In this document: positions 52,548 to 61,368 of the stretch, piece by piece
Layout: the number at the start of each line of letters is the position of its first letter
Position numbering within the stretch: position 1 is the stretch's first letter
NCBI GenBank assembly: GCA_965215355.1
Contig: CBDCDJ010000007.1
Span: 2,852,001 to 2,916,000 of the forward strand
Source of the DNA: CBDCDJ01 sp965215355
GTDB lineage: Bacteria > Deinococcota > Deinococci > Deinococcales > Trueperaceae
Reading direction: 5' to 3'
DNA: 64,000 bases
Translations under genes and position numbers: made by a program
The notes under the pieces: generated by a model
What the model saw: only the letters and a program-made list of their open reading frames with translations
The model's database searches: none
What the model was told of the DNA's origin: nothing

Positions 52548-53550
52548 AGAACGAGACGCGCCGACTGCGGTGAAAACCCTAAACATGGTGCAGGCCATAG
52601 GCGACGCGCTCGACGTGGCCTTGACCCGTGACCCCGCGGTACTGCTGTTCGGCGAGGACGTCGGGCAGATGGGCGGCGTGTTCCGCGCCTCGGACGGTCT
52701 GCAGCAAAAGCACGGCGAGGCTCGAGTGTTCGACACGCCGCTGGCCGAGGCGGGCATCGTCGGTTACGGCATCGGCCTGGCGCTCGCCGGGATGAAACCC
52801 GTCGCCGAAATCCAGTTCGCGGGCTTTCTCTACCCGGCCTTCGACCAAATCCTGTCGCACTTGGGGCGCTACCGGCACCGGACGCGCGGGCGGTTTTCCG
52901 TCCCGATGGTCGTGCGCGCGCCCTACGGCGGCGGCGTCCACACGCCCGAACAGCACGCCGACTCGCCCGAAGGGTTCTTGACCCACGTGCCGGGCGTGAA
53001 AGTCGTCATCCCCGCCACGCCGGAGCGGGCCAAGGGTCTGCTGCTCGCCGCCGTCGACGACCCGGACCCGGTCTTTTTTCTCGAGGCCATCAAACTCTAC
53101 CGCTCGCTCAAACAACCGGTGCCGGAGGGCTGGTACACCCACGCCATCGGGAGGGCTCGAGTCGTGCGCCCGGGCGACGCGGCAACCCTGATTTGTTACG
53201 GCGGCATGGTCGAGGTCTGCGTTCAGGCCGCCGAGGTCGCCTCTCAAGAAGGCGTGGAGTTGGAGGTTGTCGACCTGGAGACCCTCACCCCGCTCGACAT
53301 GGACACGGTTTTAGCCTCGGTCGAGAAGACGGGCCGGGCGGTCGTCGTCTACGAAGCGATGCGGAACAGCGGCTTCGGCGCGGAAGTCGCGGCGCGGCTG
53401 GCCGAGGAGGCGTTGTACTCGCTCCACGCTCCGGTATTGCGGGTGGCCGGTTGGGACGCGCCCTACCCGCCTTTCAGCTCCATCGAACACCACTACCGCC
53501 CCAACGCCAAGCGCGTGTTGGCGGCGGTGCGGGCGGTTTTGGAAGGTTGA
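52537..53550 (+). CDS. 2-oxoacid dehydrogenase E1 component, beta subunit
   Basis: 337 aa with LLFGEDVGQMGGVFRASDGLQQKHGEARVFDTPLAEAGIVGYGIGLALAGMKPVAEIQFAGFLYPAFDQI, the transketolase-like pyrimidine domain. EAMRNSGFGAEVAARLAEEALYSLHAPVLRVAGWDAPYPPFS is the C-terminal domain of PdhB/BkdB. It pairs with the alpha subunit whose 3' end it overlaps. The complex decarboxylates pyruvate or branched-chain 2-oxoacids; branched-chain substrates would supply iso/anteiso primers for fatty acids. Confidence 0.92.
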   Translation: MSVKERDAPTAVKTLNMVQAIGDALDVALTRDPAVLLFGEDVGQMGGVFRASDGLQQKHGEARVFDTPLAEAGIVGYGIGLALAGMKPVAEIQFAGFLYPAFDQILSHLGRYRHRTRGRFSVPMVVRAPYGGGVHTPEQHADSPEGFLTHVPGVKVVIPATPERAKGLLLAAVDDPDPVFFLEAIKLYRSLKQPVPEGWYTHAIGRARVVRPGDAATLICYGGMVEVCVQAAEVASQEGVELEVVDLETLTPLDMDTVLASVEKTGRAVVVYEAMRNSGFGAEVAARLAEEALYSLHAPVLRVAGWDAPYPPFSSIEHHYRPNAKRVLAAVRAVLEG

Positions 53551-53602
53551 CGGGCAAGGCAGCCTAGGGCAAGGGGCGCGGCTGTGCCATAATTCAAGTC
53601 TT

Positions 53603-54556
53603 GTGCCCCGGCCCGTCGTCACCTTTTTAATTCCGACCCACGCGCGGCGAGACACGTTGCGGCGGCTGTTGACCCGCCTGGAGACGCTGCCCGGCCCCGC
53701 GCGTGAGGTCGTCGTGGTCGACGACGCCTCCCAGGACGGTACCGCCGCCATGCTGAACGCCTTTCCGGCAGTCAAGGTCTGCCGCCACGACACGGCGCGC
53801 GGCTTCGACGGGCTCGGGGACGCCCTCGAGCTGGCAACGGGCGACCTCGTCTTCGAACTCGACGACGACGCCTACCCGCACGAGGACACCCTTTTCAAGG
53901 TCGTAACTCATTTCGAGCAGCGGGGCGAGCGGCTCGGCTTGGTGGCGCTGCCCTTTGTCGAGCCCGCGTCGGGCCGCACGGCCTACACGCCGTACTTGCC
54001 CGCGGTCGCGCCGGGCCACGACTACGCGCCCGCACGGGGTTTTTTTGCGGGCGCGGTCGTGTTTCGGCGCGAGGTGACGCGCCAGGTGCCGCTGAGCCCG
54101 CCCGGCTACTTTATGTACGCCACCGAAATCCCGACGACCATCGAGGTCTTAGAGCACGGTTGGGAAGCCGACTTTTTGCCGGACGCGCCCGTCTATCACC
54201 TTTATGAAGCGCGCGCCAGCATCCGGCCGCACCAGGCTTACCTGCCGTTGCGCAACGACCTCGTCACGATTGAGCGGTACTTTCGTGGCTGGGAGCGGCT
54301 CGAGATGCTCGCCGGGCGGTACTTAGCGGGCTTTTTTCACCTGGCGGCGGCGGGTCGGCCCCAGGACGTCTTCAGGGTCGGGCGGGACGCGCGCGCCCTG
54401 GCCGAACGCCTCGGCCGCCGGGACGTAAGCGGCGCCACGCGCGCACGCGTGTACCCGGCTTTTGCGGGCACGACGCTGCGAACCTTTTTTTCCGAGGCGA
54501 ACCGGCGCAGGGTCGCTTACGCACTCGGCAAGCTGCCTATCGACCAGGTGGGCTGA
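53603..54556 (+). CDS. GT2-family glycosyltransferase
   Basis: 317 aa starting at GTG 53603, with CATAAT about 9 nt upstream. GT-A fold: VTFLIPTHARRDTLRRLLTRLETLPG, VVVDDASQDGTAAML, ELDDDAYPHEDTL (DxD-type). The middle has RGFFAGAVVFRREVTRQVP, an acceptor-binding loop. The C-terminal 100 residues have no membrane span. It converges with the UPF0104 gene, overlapping it by 20 bp. Confidence 0.85.
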   Translation: MPRPVVTFLIPTHARRDTLRRLLTRLETLPGPAREVVVVDDASQDGTAAMLNAFPAVKVCRHDTARGFDGLGDALELATGDLVFELDDDAYPHEDTLFKVVTHFEQRGERLGLVALPFVEPASGRTAYTPYLPAVAPGHDYAPARGFFAGAVVFRREVTRQVPLSPPGYFMYATEIPTTIEVLEHGWEADFLPDAPVYHLYEARASIRPHQAYLPLRNDLVTIERYFRGWERLEMLAGRYLAGFFHLAAAGRPQDVFRVGRDARALAERLGRRDVSGATRARVYPAFAGTTLRTFFSEANRRRVAYALGKLPIDQVG

Positions 54557-55571
54557 CCCGTGCCAGCCGCGCACCGCGCCGCCGCGCGAACAGCGTGAAA
54601 CCGTTCAAGGGGCCGACCAAAAAGTACAGGTAGTAGCCGAACACCCGCCACAGCACCACCGCCACCGACAGGGTTTGAGCGGGAGCGTCGCCCCTCAGCA
54701 CCAGCGACAGGGCGGCTTCTAAGTAGCCGCTGCCGCCGGGCGTAGGAATCATAAACGACAGGATCAAAACGAGCAGTTGCAGCGCCAGCAGTTCCAGGGG
54801 GGCCACGCCCAGCGAGAGCGCCCAGGCCACCACGTTCAAAAGGCCCAAGTGAAAAAGCCAGGTTAGAAGGGTCAAGAGGTGAAAGCTCAGGTGCTCCAGG
54901 CCGCCGCGCCGGTTGAACAGCGTGTGCGCCGTCGTCAAATCGGTCAAAAAACGCAGTAGGCGTCGTCGCAACGGTTTCCAGGGCGACAACAGCGCGACTT
55001 TTTTCAAACTTCGGCTTAGAAAAGCCACCTGAAACGTCACCAGGTAGCCCATCACCAGCAACGCCAGCGACAAAGTCACCACGACGACGCCTAAGTGCTT
55101 GCCGGGCAACCGCACGCCCTCGGCCAGCAGGTAAAAAAAGGCGGCGGGCACCGCCCAGGCAAAAAAGGCCAGGTCGAGCGTAAAGGTCAGGGTGGTCACG
55201 GCGACCGCCTCGTGTGCGGACAGACCGTAGCGGGTCAGGCTGAGGGCGACCCCCACGCCGCTGCCCCCGCCCGAAGGCGTGACGGTGGCCGCGAAAATAC
55301 CGGCCAAGGTCACCCGAACGCCTTGATAAAAGCGCAGAGGCCGCTCGACGGCGCGGCTGAGCAGTTTGAAGCGCAACGCCGAAGCCGCCCACCAGCCGAC
55401 CACGGTGAAAGCGATGACGGCGTAGTGGTAGCCTTTCAAGCGCCGTAAAGTTTCTAAGCTGGCCGGGGTGAACGCGTCCGGCAACACCAACCACAGCGCC
55501 ACCGCGCCGAACATGGCAGAAGCGAGGATGGTCAGCCAGTACCGTTTGCGCATGGCGTTTAAGACACCCAC
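54537..55571 (-). CDS. UPF0104 / LPG_synthase_TM-type membrane protein, flippase-like
   Basis: 344 aa with about eight spans. Hallmark segments: GWWAASALRFKLLSRAVERPLRFYQGVRVTLAGIFAATVTPSGGGSGVGVAL and SFMIPTPGGSGYLEAALSLVL (the two PGGSG-type loops), as in the MprF/AglD membrane domain. It starts at 55571, or at ATG 55551-55553 after the stop codon of the glycosyltransferase gene, which it overlaps. Such proteins are thought to flip lipid-linked or glycolipid products made by the adjacent glycosyltransferase. Confidence 0.82.
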   Translation of the reverse strand: MGVLNAMRKRYWLTILASAMFGAVALWLVLPDAFTPASLETLRRLKGYHYAVIAFTVVGWWAASALRFKLLSRAVERPLRFYQGVRVTLAGIFAATVTPSGGGSGVGVALSLTRYGLSAHEAVAVTTLTFTLDLAFFAWAVPAAFFYLLAEGVRLPGKHLGVVVVTLSLALLVMGYLVTFQVAFLSRSLKKVALLSPWKPLRRRLLRFLTDLTTAHTLFNRRGGLEHLSFHLLTLLTWLFHLGLLNVVAWALSLGVAPLELLALQLLVLILSFMIPTPGGSGYLEAALSLVLRGDAPAQTLSVAVVLWRVFGYYLYFLVGPLNGFTLFARRRGARLARVSPPGR

Positions 55572-56809
55572 ACGTCTTGGTAGAGCGCGGGTTCAAACCG
55601 GTGCAGGTAGTTCAAAACAGCCCGCGCGACCGCGTCCGTTTGGCCTGCAAGGTCGAGGGCGCGGCAGCGCGCCCTCACGTCTTCAATCCTGCTGTTGGGT
55701 ACGCCGGCGTTGTGCGGGTTGTCGTTGCGGCTCGAGCCCCCCGGTTCGTAAAGGTTTAGGGCGTTTAAAAGGGCGCGCGTCGTGGGGACATAGGCACCCA
55801 AACCCTGTTCGGCGACGAAACGTGTCACGCCCTGCTCGTTGAGCCCGGCGTAGCTCGTGATGAGCAGGGGTCGGCCCACGGCGAGCGTTTCGTAGACCGA
55901 GGCGGGGCCGGCCTTGCCGACCACCACGTCGCTCGCCGCCAAAAAGACGGCCATGTCCCGGCTGAAGCCGTGGGCGCGCAGGTTGGCGGCTCCAAGCGCG
56001 CCCACTTTGCGTTTGAGAACTTCGTTGCGGCCGCACATCACCACGATTTGGGCGTGCGGACGCGCGGCCACGAGCGCCCGCACCGTCTGGAGCGGGTCGC
56101 CGCCGATGCCCTCGCCCCCGAGCGAGACGAGCACCGTAAAGCCGTCCGAGAGGCCGAGCCGGGCTCGAGCCTCCCCTTGCCCCGGGGCGTGCAAAAACGC
56201 TTGTTGAACCGGGTAGCCGACCACCTCCATTTTCTCGCGCGGCACGCCCAGGCGGCTCAGGTCGGCGAGCACGCCGCGGTTCGGCACCAACATGTGGTCC
56301 ACCGCCGGGTCGGCCCAGTAAGCGCTGATGTTGTGGGTCTCGGTCGCAAAGGTCAGCACGGGGACGTTCAAACCGTGGTCGCGCTTGGCCAGGGCCAAGC
56401 CGGTCGTTATCAACCCGTGGTTTGAAACGACGAGGTCGGGGCGGCGTTTCACGAGGTCGGCGGCGGCGGCGGCGGCGAACCCGGCCAAAAACCGCCGCTG
56501 CACTTTCACGGTGAGGTGAGGCAACGCGTCGATAAGCCGCTGGCCGAGACGCGCCGACAGGGGAAAGCGCAGCGCCCTTTTCCACAGTTCTTTGTGGCGC
56601 TCGTCGAAGGCCGCGACGCCAGTTTCGCGGCGGCCGAGTTCTTTCATGTAGTCTGTGACTTCGACCTCGAGCCGACCCGGACAGCGGCGCGTCACGGCCG
56701 CCGCCATCGCCTCGGCCGTCGCGACGTGGCCGCCGCCCGCCGCGATGGTCGCGAAGAGCAGCTTGGGCGGCGCTGACAGCGTCGGCGGGGGTGTCGTCGC
56801 TCGGGTCAT
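55559..56809 (-). CDS. GT28-type lipid glycosyltransferase (MGDG synthase/UgtP-like)
   Basis: 416 aa. AAGGGHVATAEAMAAAV is the N-terminal Gly-rich loop. LSLGGEGIGGDP-like VLVSLGGEGIGGDPLQTV and VGKAGPASVYETLAVGRPLLITSYAGLNEQGVTRFVAEQGLGAY form the donor-binding domain of MGD1/UgtP/MurG enzymes. The N-terminal MGDG_synth-type domain (about 30-190) suggests diacylglycerol or ceramide as acceptor. ATG 56807-56809 has GATACT 5 nt upstream. It overlaps the downstream UPF0104 gene by 13 bp. Confidence 0.85.
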   Translation of the reverse strand: MTRATTPPPTLSAPPKLLFATIAAGGGHVATAEAMAAAVTRRCPGRLEVEVTDYMKELGRRETGVAAFDERHKELWKRALRFPLSARLGQRLIDALPHLTVKVQRRFLAGFAAAAAADLVKRRPDLVVSNHGLITTGLALAKRDHGLNVPVLTFATETHNISAYWADPAVDHMLVPNRGVLADLSRLGVPREKMEVVGYPVQQAFLHAPGQGEARARLGLSDGFTVLVSLGGEGIGGDPLQTVRALVAARPHAQIVVMCGRNEVLKRKVGALGAANLRAHGFSRDMAVFLAASDVVVGKAGPASVYETLAVGRPLLITSYAGLNEQGVTRFVAEQGLGAYVPTTRALLNALNLYEPGGSSRNDNPHNAGVPNSRIEDVRARCRALDLAGQTDAVARAVLNYLHRFEPALYQDVWVS

Positions 56810-57024
56810 GCCTGAGTATCATGACACAAACGGGCCGGTCCCGGAGGCGTTGCGTTCAACCGGGGCGTCAAGGTGCCGCGCCCTCTTGGGCGGAACCGGG
56901 CTTTGTGCTAGAGTAACGGGGTTTTTGGGGTGAGGGCCCTGGCATTCTCACCCGAACCGACGTGGCGCGTGAACAAGACCGTTAACAAGACCGGTCGAAG
57001 CCGGCCCCTTGAAAGAGACCGACC

Positions 57025-57882
57025 ATGAGTAACGACGTTTCAACTCGAGCCAGCGCAGGCCCCGCGAGCGGTGCCGAAGCCAAAACCGTTTTACTGACCG
57101 CCGTTCACTACCGCAACGAGGCGGAGGTGCGCCGTTTTCTCACGCACTTGAAAAACCTTCCCGTGCCGCCGGGTTGGCGTCTGGCCGTCGCCGTTGCGGA
57201 CAACAGTTCTTCCTGGACCGGCGCGCCCTTGGCGGCCGACGTGAGCGTTTACAAAAGCAGCAACCTCGGTTACTTGGGCGGTTGCGCTTGCGCCTACCGG
57301 GCCTGGCGAGCCGAACGAGGTGTCACGCCGACGTGGCTGGGGGTCGTCAACACCGACCTGGAATTTGCCGACGACTTTTTCGTCCGCTTGGCCGCGCACC
57401 GCTTACCCGAAAACGTGGGCATCGTCGCCCCGAACGTGTTGCTGGACAACGGCGCGCGGCAGAACCCGTTTATGCGCTCGCGTCCGGCGCGTTTTTTGCT
57501 GCACGCCTACATGCTGGTGTGGCGCAACGCCCTGTTGAGCCGTTTGTGGGACGTGGGCTTTGTCACCAAACAAAAGCTCGACGCCTTCAGGAGCGAACAC
57601 AAAGACGCTGCGCCCGAGAAGATTTACGCGCCCCACGGGAGCGCCGTGTTTCTGCGCGACAGCTTGCTGACAGAACCGGCCTTGGACTACCGCGGCTTTA
57701 TGTACTTCGAAGAATTGCACTTAGCCGAACAGGCGCGCCGGGCCGGGTTGGGCGTGTGGTGGCTGCCCGACCTGGTCGTGCGGCATCACCAGAACGCGAC
57801 GACCGCGGCGGTGGGCGCGCGGCGGCGCTGGCGCTGGAAGTACAAAAGCACGCGCGTCATCTTAGAGGACTATTTCGCTTGA
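57025..57882 (+). CDS. GT2-family glycosyltransferase
   Basis: 285 aa. GT-A fold: VLLTAVHYRNEAEVRRFLTHLKNL, VADNSSSWTGAP, GYLGGCACAYRAWRAE, LGVVNTDLEFADDF (DxD-like NTD), then APHGSAVFLRDSLL and YRGFMYFEELHLAEQARRAGLGVWWLPDLVVRHHQN. It matches rhamnosyl/galactosyl-type enzymes. AAAGAGA lies upstream of the ATG. It converges with the GT4 gene, overlapping it by 26 bp. Confidence 0.85.
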   Translation: MSNDVSTRASAGPASGAEAKTVLLTAVHYRNEAEVRRFLTHLKNLPVPPGWRLAVAVADNSSSWTGAPLAADVSVYKSSNLGYLGGCACAYRAWRAERGVTPTWLGVVNTDLEFADDFFVRLAAHRLPENVGIVAPNVLLDNGARQNPFMRSRPARFLLHAYMLVWRNALLSRLWDVGFVTKQKLDAFRSEHKDAAPEKIYAPHGSAVFLRDSLLTEPALDYRGFMYFEELHLAEQARRAGLGVWWLPDLVVRHHQNATTAAVGARRRWRWKYKSTRVILEDYFA

Positions 57883-59089
57883 CCGCTCCCCTTTCGACCA
57901 CCCCCCCCGCCAAGACCTGCTCGTAGTAGCTGGCGACGCGCGCTAGCACAGCGTCCCAGTGGTAGGCCTGCGAGCGCGCGTAGGCGGCTCGGGCCAAATC
58001 GCGGCGCAGCGCCACGTCGCTCAGCAAGGCGGTGGTCGCCGCGGCGAACGCGGCGCTGTCGCCGGGCGTGACGAGGTAGCCGGTCACGCCCGGCACCTGC
58101 AGGTCGCGGCTGCCGGTCGCGTCGGCACAGACGGCGGCCAAACCGGAGGCCATCGCCTCCAACACAACATTGCCGAACGTTTCGGTCTCGCTCGGGAACA
58201 AAAACAGGTCGGCCGAGGCGTAGGCGGTCGCGAGTTCGACGCCCTCCAGACGGCCGGTGAACACGGTGTCGCCGAGCCGCGCCCGCAACTCTGCCCCGGC
58301 CGGGCCGTCGCCGACGACGACGCTGCGGTGAGGCACGTCGCGGCGTTGCAGGGTTTGCAGCGTCTCGGCCAGCGTCGCCAAACCTTTTTCCCACACCAAA
58401 CGGCTGACGAACAGCACCACAGTTTCGTCGTCCGCTATCCCGTGCGCCCGCCGCCAAGCGAGCGAGCGCCTGGCGGGGTTGAAACGCGCGGCGTCCACAC
58501 CGCGCGGCCACAGGCGCAGTCCTGCGGTGACGCCGTGGTCGCGCAGGCTGGCGGCGATCGAGGGGGTGGGCACGTAAACTTGGTCGCAGCGGCGGTAAAA
58601 GCGGCGCAGCGCCCACCACAGCGGGGTCTCGAGCCCGCCCAAACCGTAGTAGCTCAGGTAAGAGCTGAAGTGCGTGTGGTACGAAGCGACCACGGGTTTG
58701 CCCGCGCGCCGCGCCAAGCGTTGCGCCTGGTGGCCCAACAGGTCCGGGGTGGCGACGTGAAACAGGTCCGGGTCGAAACAGTCGAGGGCGCGGCGCGCTT
58801 CCCGTGACAAGCCCAGCGACAGCCGGTACTCGGGCCGTCCCGGGGCCGGGACCGACCAGGCCGGCAGCAACGTACCCTGGTGCGCCAGCTCGGGCTCGGC
58901 GACGGTCGGCGCGAACACGCGCACGCTGTGACCGTGCGTTTCGAGGTAATGCACCAGGCGGTTGAGGGTCAGTGACACCCCGTCGGCGATGTGATTGTAA
59001 GCGCCGGTAAACAGGGCGACGCGAACGGGCGAGGTCAGACCGGTCACGCTCACGGCATTCTCCGGGTGAACGCTCGGCACGTCAAGCAT
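57857..59089 (-). CDS. GT4-family glycosyltransferase, MgtA/SQD2-like
   Basis: 410 aa. GAYNHIADGVSLTLNRLVHYLETHGHSVRVFAP, VASYHTHFSSYLSYYGLGGLE and the donor site FPSETETFGNVVLEAMASGLAAVCADATGSRDLQ match the GT4 subgroup that includes mannosyl- and sulfoquinovosyltransferases of diacylglycerol lipids. ATG 59087-59089 overlaps the stop codon of the flippase-like gene by 8 bp. With that gene it forms a synthesis-plus-translocation pair. Confidence 0.85.
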   Translation of the reverse strand: MLDVPSVHPENAVSVTGLTSPVRVALFTGAYNHIADGVSLTLNRLVHYLETHGHSVRVFAPTVAEPELAHQGTLLPAWSVPAPGRPEYRLSLGLSREARRALDCFDPDLFHVATPDLLGHQAQRLARRAGKPVVASYHTHFSSYLSYYGLGGLETPLWWALRRFYRRCDQVYVPTPSIAASLRDHGVTAGLRLWPRGVDAARFNPARRSLAWRRAHGIADDETVVLFVSRLVWEKGLATLAETLQTLQRRDVPHRSVVVGDGPAGAELRARLGDTVFTGRLEGVELATAYASADLFLFPSETETFGNVVLEAMASGLAAVCADATGSRDLQVPGVTGYLVTPGDSAAFAAATTALLSDVALRRDLARAAYARSQAYHWDAVLARVASYYEQVLAGGVVERGAVKRNSPLR

Positions 59090-60104
59090 CTCGCTCGTTC
59101 AACCTGACTCCGGCGCGGGGCCGCGTCAACTTTGCGGAGCGGTTGCGGTACAGCAGCCAACTCGCGAAAGGACCGACAAAAAAAATGATGTAAAAGGTAC
59201 CGAGTCGCCACAGCAACAGTGCGGCGGCGACGCGGTTTGAACTTTGCGCCTGCGTCGCCAAACCCACCGCCACTTCGATAAAACCGGAGCCGCCCGGCGT
59301 CGGCACGACGTTAGCGGTGACGGACACCAGCGTCAACACCGCCACCACGCCCGACAGCGCGGCCTCGGCCCCGTCCAACTTGAGCAGCGCCCACAGCAGC
59401 GCGTAGTTGCTCAGCCAGCCCACCGCCGTCGCTACATGCGCGCCCAGCCACCCTGTTCGGCTGAGCCTGAACTCGGTTTGGGCGCTCCGGTAATAGTCGT
59501 GGGTTGTGCGCTGCAGCCACAGCTTGACGCGCCCCGGCAGGGGCAGCCGCGCCGCCGTCAAGGCCGCGCGCAACAGCAGCTTGGGCACTTTTCGCCGGAA
59601 CAGCAAGGCCACAACCAAACCGAGAGCGAGCGCCAAGCCGGCAAGCTCCAAGCTCAAAGGGAGTTTGAACTTACCGCTCAAGATAAGATAGGCGAGGCTC
59701 AACGGCAACGCCAAGCTGTAAAACGCGAGGTCGAGCAAAGCCTGCTGAACAGCGATGTTGAAGCTTTGGCCGACCGAAAAGCCCAAGGTACTCAGGGCCG
59801 CGGTACCAGCAACCCCGGCCCCCGACTTGCCCGGCGTCACGGCGGCCCCGAACGAAGTCGCGAGCTGGACCAGCAGCGCCCGCCAAAAGGGAAGGGCGAC
59901 GCGCTCGCGGCACAGCAGCTGAATTCTAAACGCAGGTGCCAACCAAGCGGCCCCAAAAGCCAGCAGTGCCAGCAGTGCCAAGCCGGGGCTGTAGTTCGTG
60001 AAACTGTAGGTTTCAGGGCGAAACACGTCGTCACCGACGACCAGAACCAGCCCGACGACCCCGAACACCACGCTCAGCCCTGCCATCACAACCGCAGACT
60101 TCAT
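59082..60104 (-). CDS. UPF0104 / LPG_synthase_TM-type membrane protein, second copy
   Basis: 340 aa, eight or so spans. ATSFGAAVTPGKSGAGVAGTAALSTLGF and NVVPTPGGSGFIEVAVGLATQ are the two family loops. AGGGA precedes the ATG. It belongs to the same family as the protein of 54537-55571, but the sequences differ considerably. It sits between the SDR of the ceramide-like operon and a GT4 gene, so it may flip the glycolipid made by that enzyme. Confidence 0.82.
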   Translation of the reverse strand: MKSAVVMAGLSVVFGVVGLVLVVGDDVFRPETYSFTNYSPGLALLALLAFGAAWLAPAFRIQLLCRERVALPFWRALLVQLATSFGAAVTPGKSGAGVAGTAALSTLGFSVGQSFNIAVQQALLDLAFYSLALPLSLAYLILSGKFKLPLSLELAGLALALGLVVALLFRRKVPKLLLRAALTAARLPLPGRVKLWLQRTTHDYYRSAQTEFRLSRTGWLGAHVATAVGWLSNYALLWALLKLDGAEAALSGVVAVLTLVSVTANVVPTPGGSGFIEVAVGLATQAQSSNRVAAALLLWRLGTFYIIFFVGPFASWLLYRNRSAKLTRPRAGVRLNERDA

Positions 60105-60230
60105 AGCTTCCCTACCGTACCGGTATGGGTGCTCAGCGCCCCGCTCTTCCCCGGCCTAGAGCGAGTTTATCACCGTTCCGTCTCAAAAACTCGTTTGTTT
60201 GGCGCACCCGGTCCGGGTGCAACCGCCCTT

Positions 60231-60300
60231 GTCAGCGCCGTTTTGTCGGTGCCGTTCCGTCACTGCCTTTTCACCACTGCCGGTTCGTCAACGACGCCGG
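60231..60300. repeat. Five imperfect 14-bp tandem repeats
   Basis: Units at 60231, 60245, 60259, 60273 and 60287, for example GTCAGCGCCGTTTT, GTCGGTGCCGTTCC, GTCACTGCCTTTTC. They sit in the 240-bp spacer between the SDR and the UPF0104 gene, which has no reading frame of its own. Confidence 0.75.
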
Positions 60301-60344
60301 TGTCACGCCCGACCCCGGTCACATTACCTTTTTCACCACCTTTT

Positions 60345-61292
60345 TCAGAGCCAGCCTGTTTGTTCGTACCACCGCGCCGTTTGCGCAAGACCCGCCTGCA
60401 AAGGATACTGCGGTTGCCAAGCGAGGGCGCGCTGCGTTTCTGACACGTCGCAGGTGTAGGTGTGGACGGCGAGCGCCCGCGCCCGGCGGCTGTCGAGTTG
60501 AGGGGTCCGGCCAAGCAGTTTGGCGACGCTTTCCAGCCCGTACCCCGCCGCCAAAAAAACGGCTGCAGGCACCTGCAGGGTCTTGACCTCGCGCCCCAAC
60601 GCCGCCGCCAAACCTTGCCCGACCTCCGGCCAAGTGTAACTGTGCGGCTCGGCGACCGGAAACGGCCCAAAACGTGCGGCGCGTGAGGCGGCGGCGAGCA
60701 CCGCCCCGGCGACGTCGGCAGCGTGGACGGGTTGCAGGACGCCGCCCGTCGCGGGCGCGGGCAAAAAGCCCAGCTTCGCCAGTTTGAACAGGGGCAGCAG
60801 GTCGGTGTCGCGCGGCCCGTAAACTCCGGCCGGGCGCAACACGACGACCTCGAGGCCCTCGCCAAACGCCCGCAACCCGGTTTCGGCGTCCAGCTTGCTC
60901 CGTCCGTAAGGGCTGTCCGGCCCGCTCGAGCCGTCCGGCCCGCGCGCTTCCAAACTGCTCACAAAAACAAAGCGGCTCACGCCCGTGCGTTGGGCCGCGC
61001 GTGCCAAGTTCAGGGTGCCCTCGGTGTTGACCCTAAAAAAGCTCGCCTCGTCCTTGGCCCGCGTTATCCCGGCGGCGTGGACGATTAAGTCGACGTGGTC
61101 GCAGGCGCGCTCCAAGCTTGCCGGGTCCTGCAAGTCCAGCGGTACGGCCTCGAACCTCAAGTCGCCCAGCCAGCGCCGCGGACTCGTCGGCCGTAAGCCG
61201 CAGCGCAGCGCGTAGCCTGCCTCGACCAAGCCGTGTGCAACATGGCTGCCCACAAAGCCCGAAGCCCCGGTGAGGAGAACGCGGGGGTTCAC
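60345..61292 (-). CDS. NAD-dependent SDR, CerR-like ketone reductase candidate
   Basis: 315 aa extended SDR. GASGFVGSH (about 9-17) binds NAD(P). FVFVSSLEARG and SPYGRSKLDAE give the Ser and the Tyr-x3-Lys pair. VVLRPAGVYGPRDTDLLPLF follows. It resembles dihydroflavonol/3-beta-hydroxysteroid reductases more than sugar epimerases. Third gene after the SPT-like and GNAT genes, in the same direction. CerR of Caulobacter, which reduces the ceramide keto group, is also an NAD-epimerase-like SDR. Assignment is by context and is not proven. Confidence 0.75.
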   Translation of the reverse strand: MNPRVLLTGASGFVGSHVAHGLVEAGYALRCGLRPTSPRRWLGDLRFEAVPLDLQDPASLERACDHVDLIVHAAGITRAKDEASFFRVNTEGTLNLARAAQRTGVSRFVFVSSLEARGPDGSSGPDSPYGRSKLDAETGLRAFGEGLEVVVLRPAGVYGPRDTDLLPLFKLAKLGFLPAPATGGVLQPVHAADVAGAVLAAASRAARFGPFPVAEPHSYTWPEVGQGLAAALGREVKTLQVPAAVFLAAGYGLESVAKLLGRTPQLDSRRARALAVHTYTCDVSETQRALAWQPQYPLQAGLAQTARWYEQTGWL

Positions 61293-61368
61293 GGCTTGGT
61301 TTCTCGAGGTGCGAAGCGCAGGGGTAAAGCAGCGCAGAAAGAGCTTGCCCTCGTTTGTCTCTTTGCGC

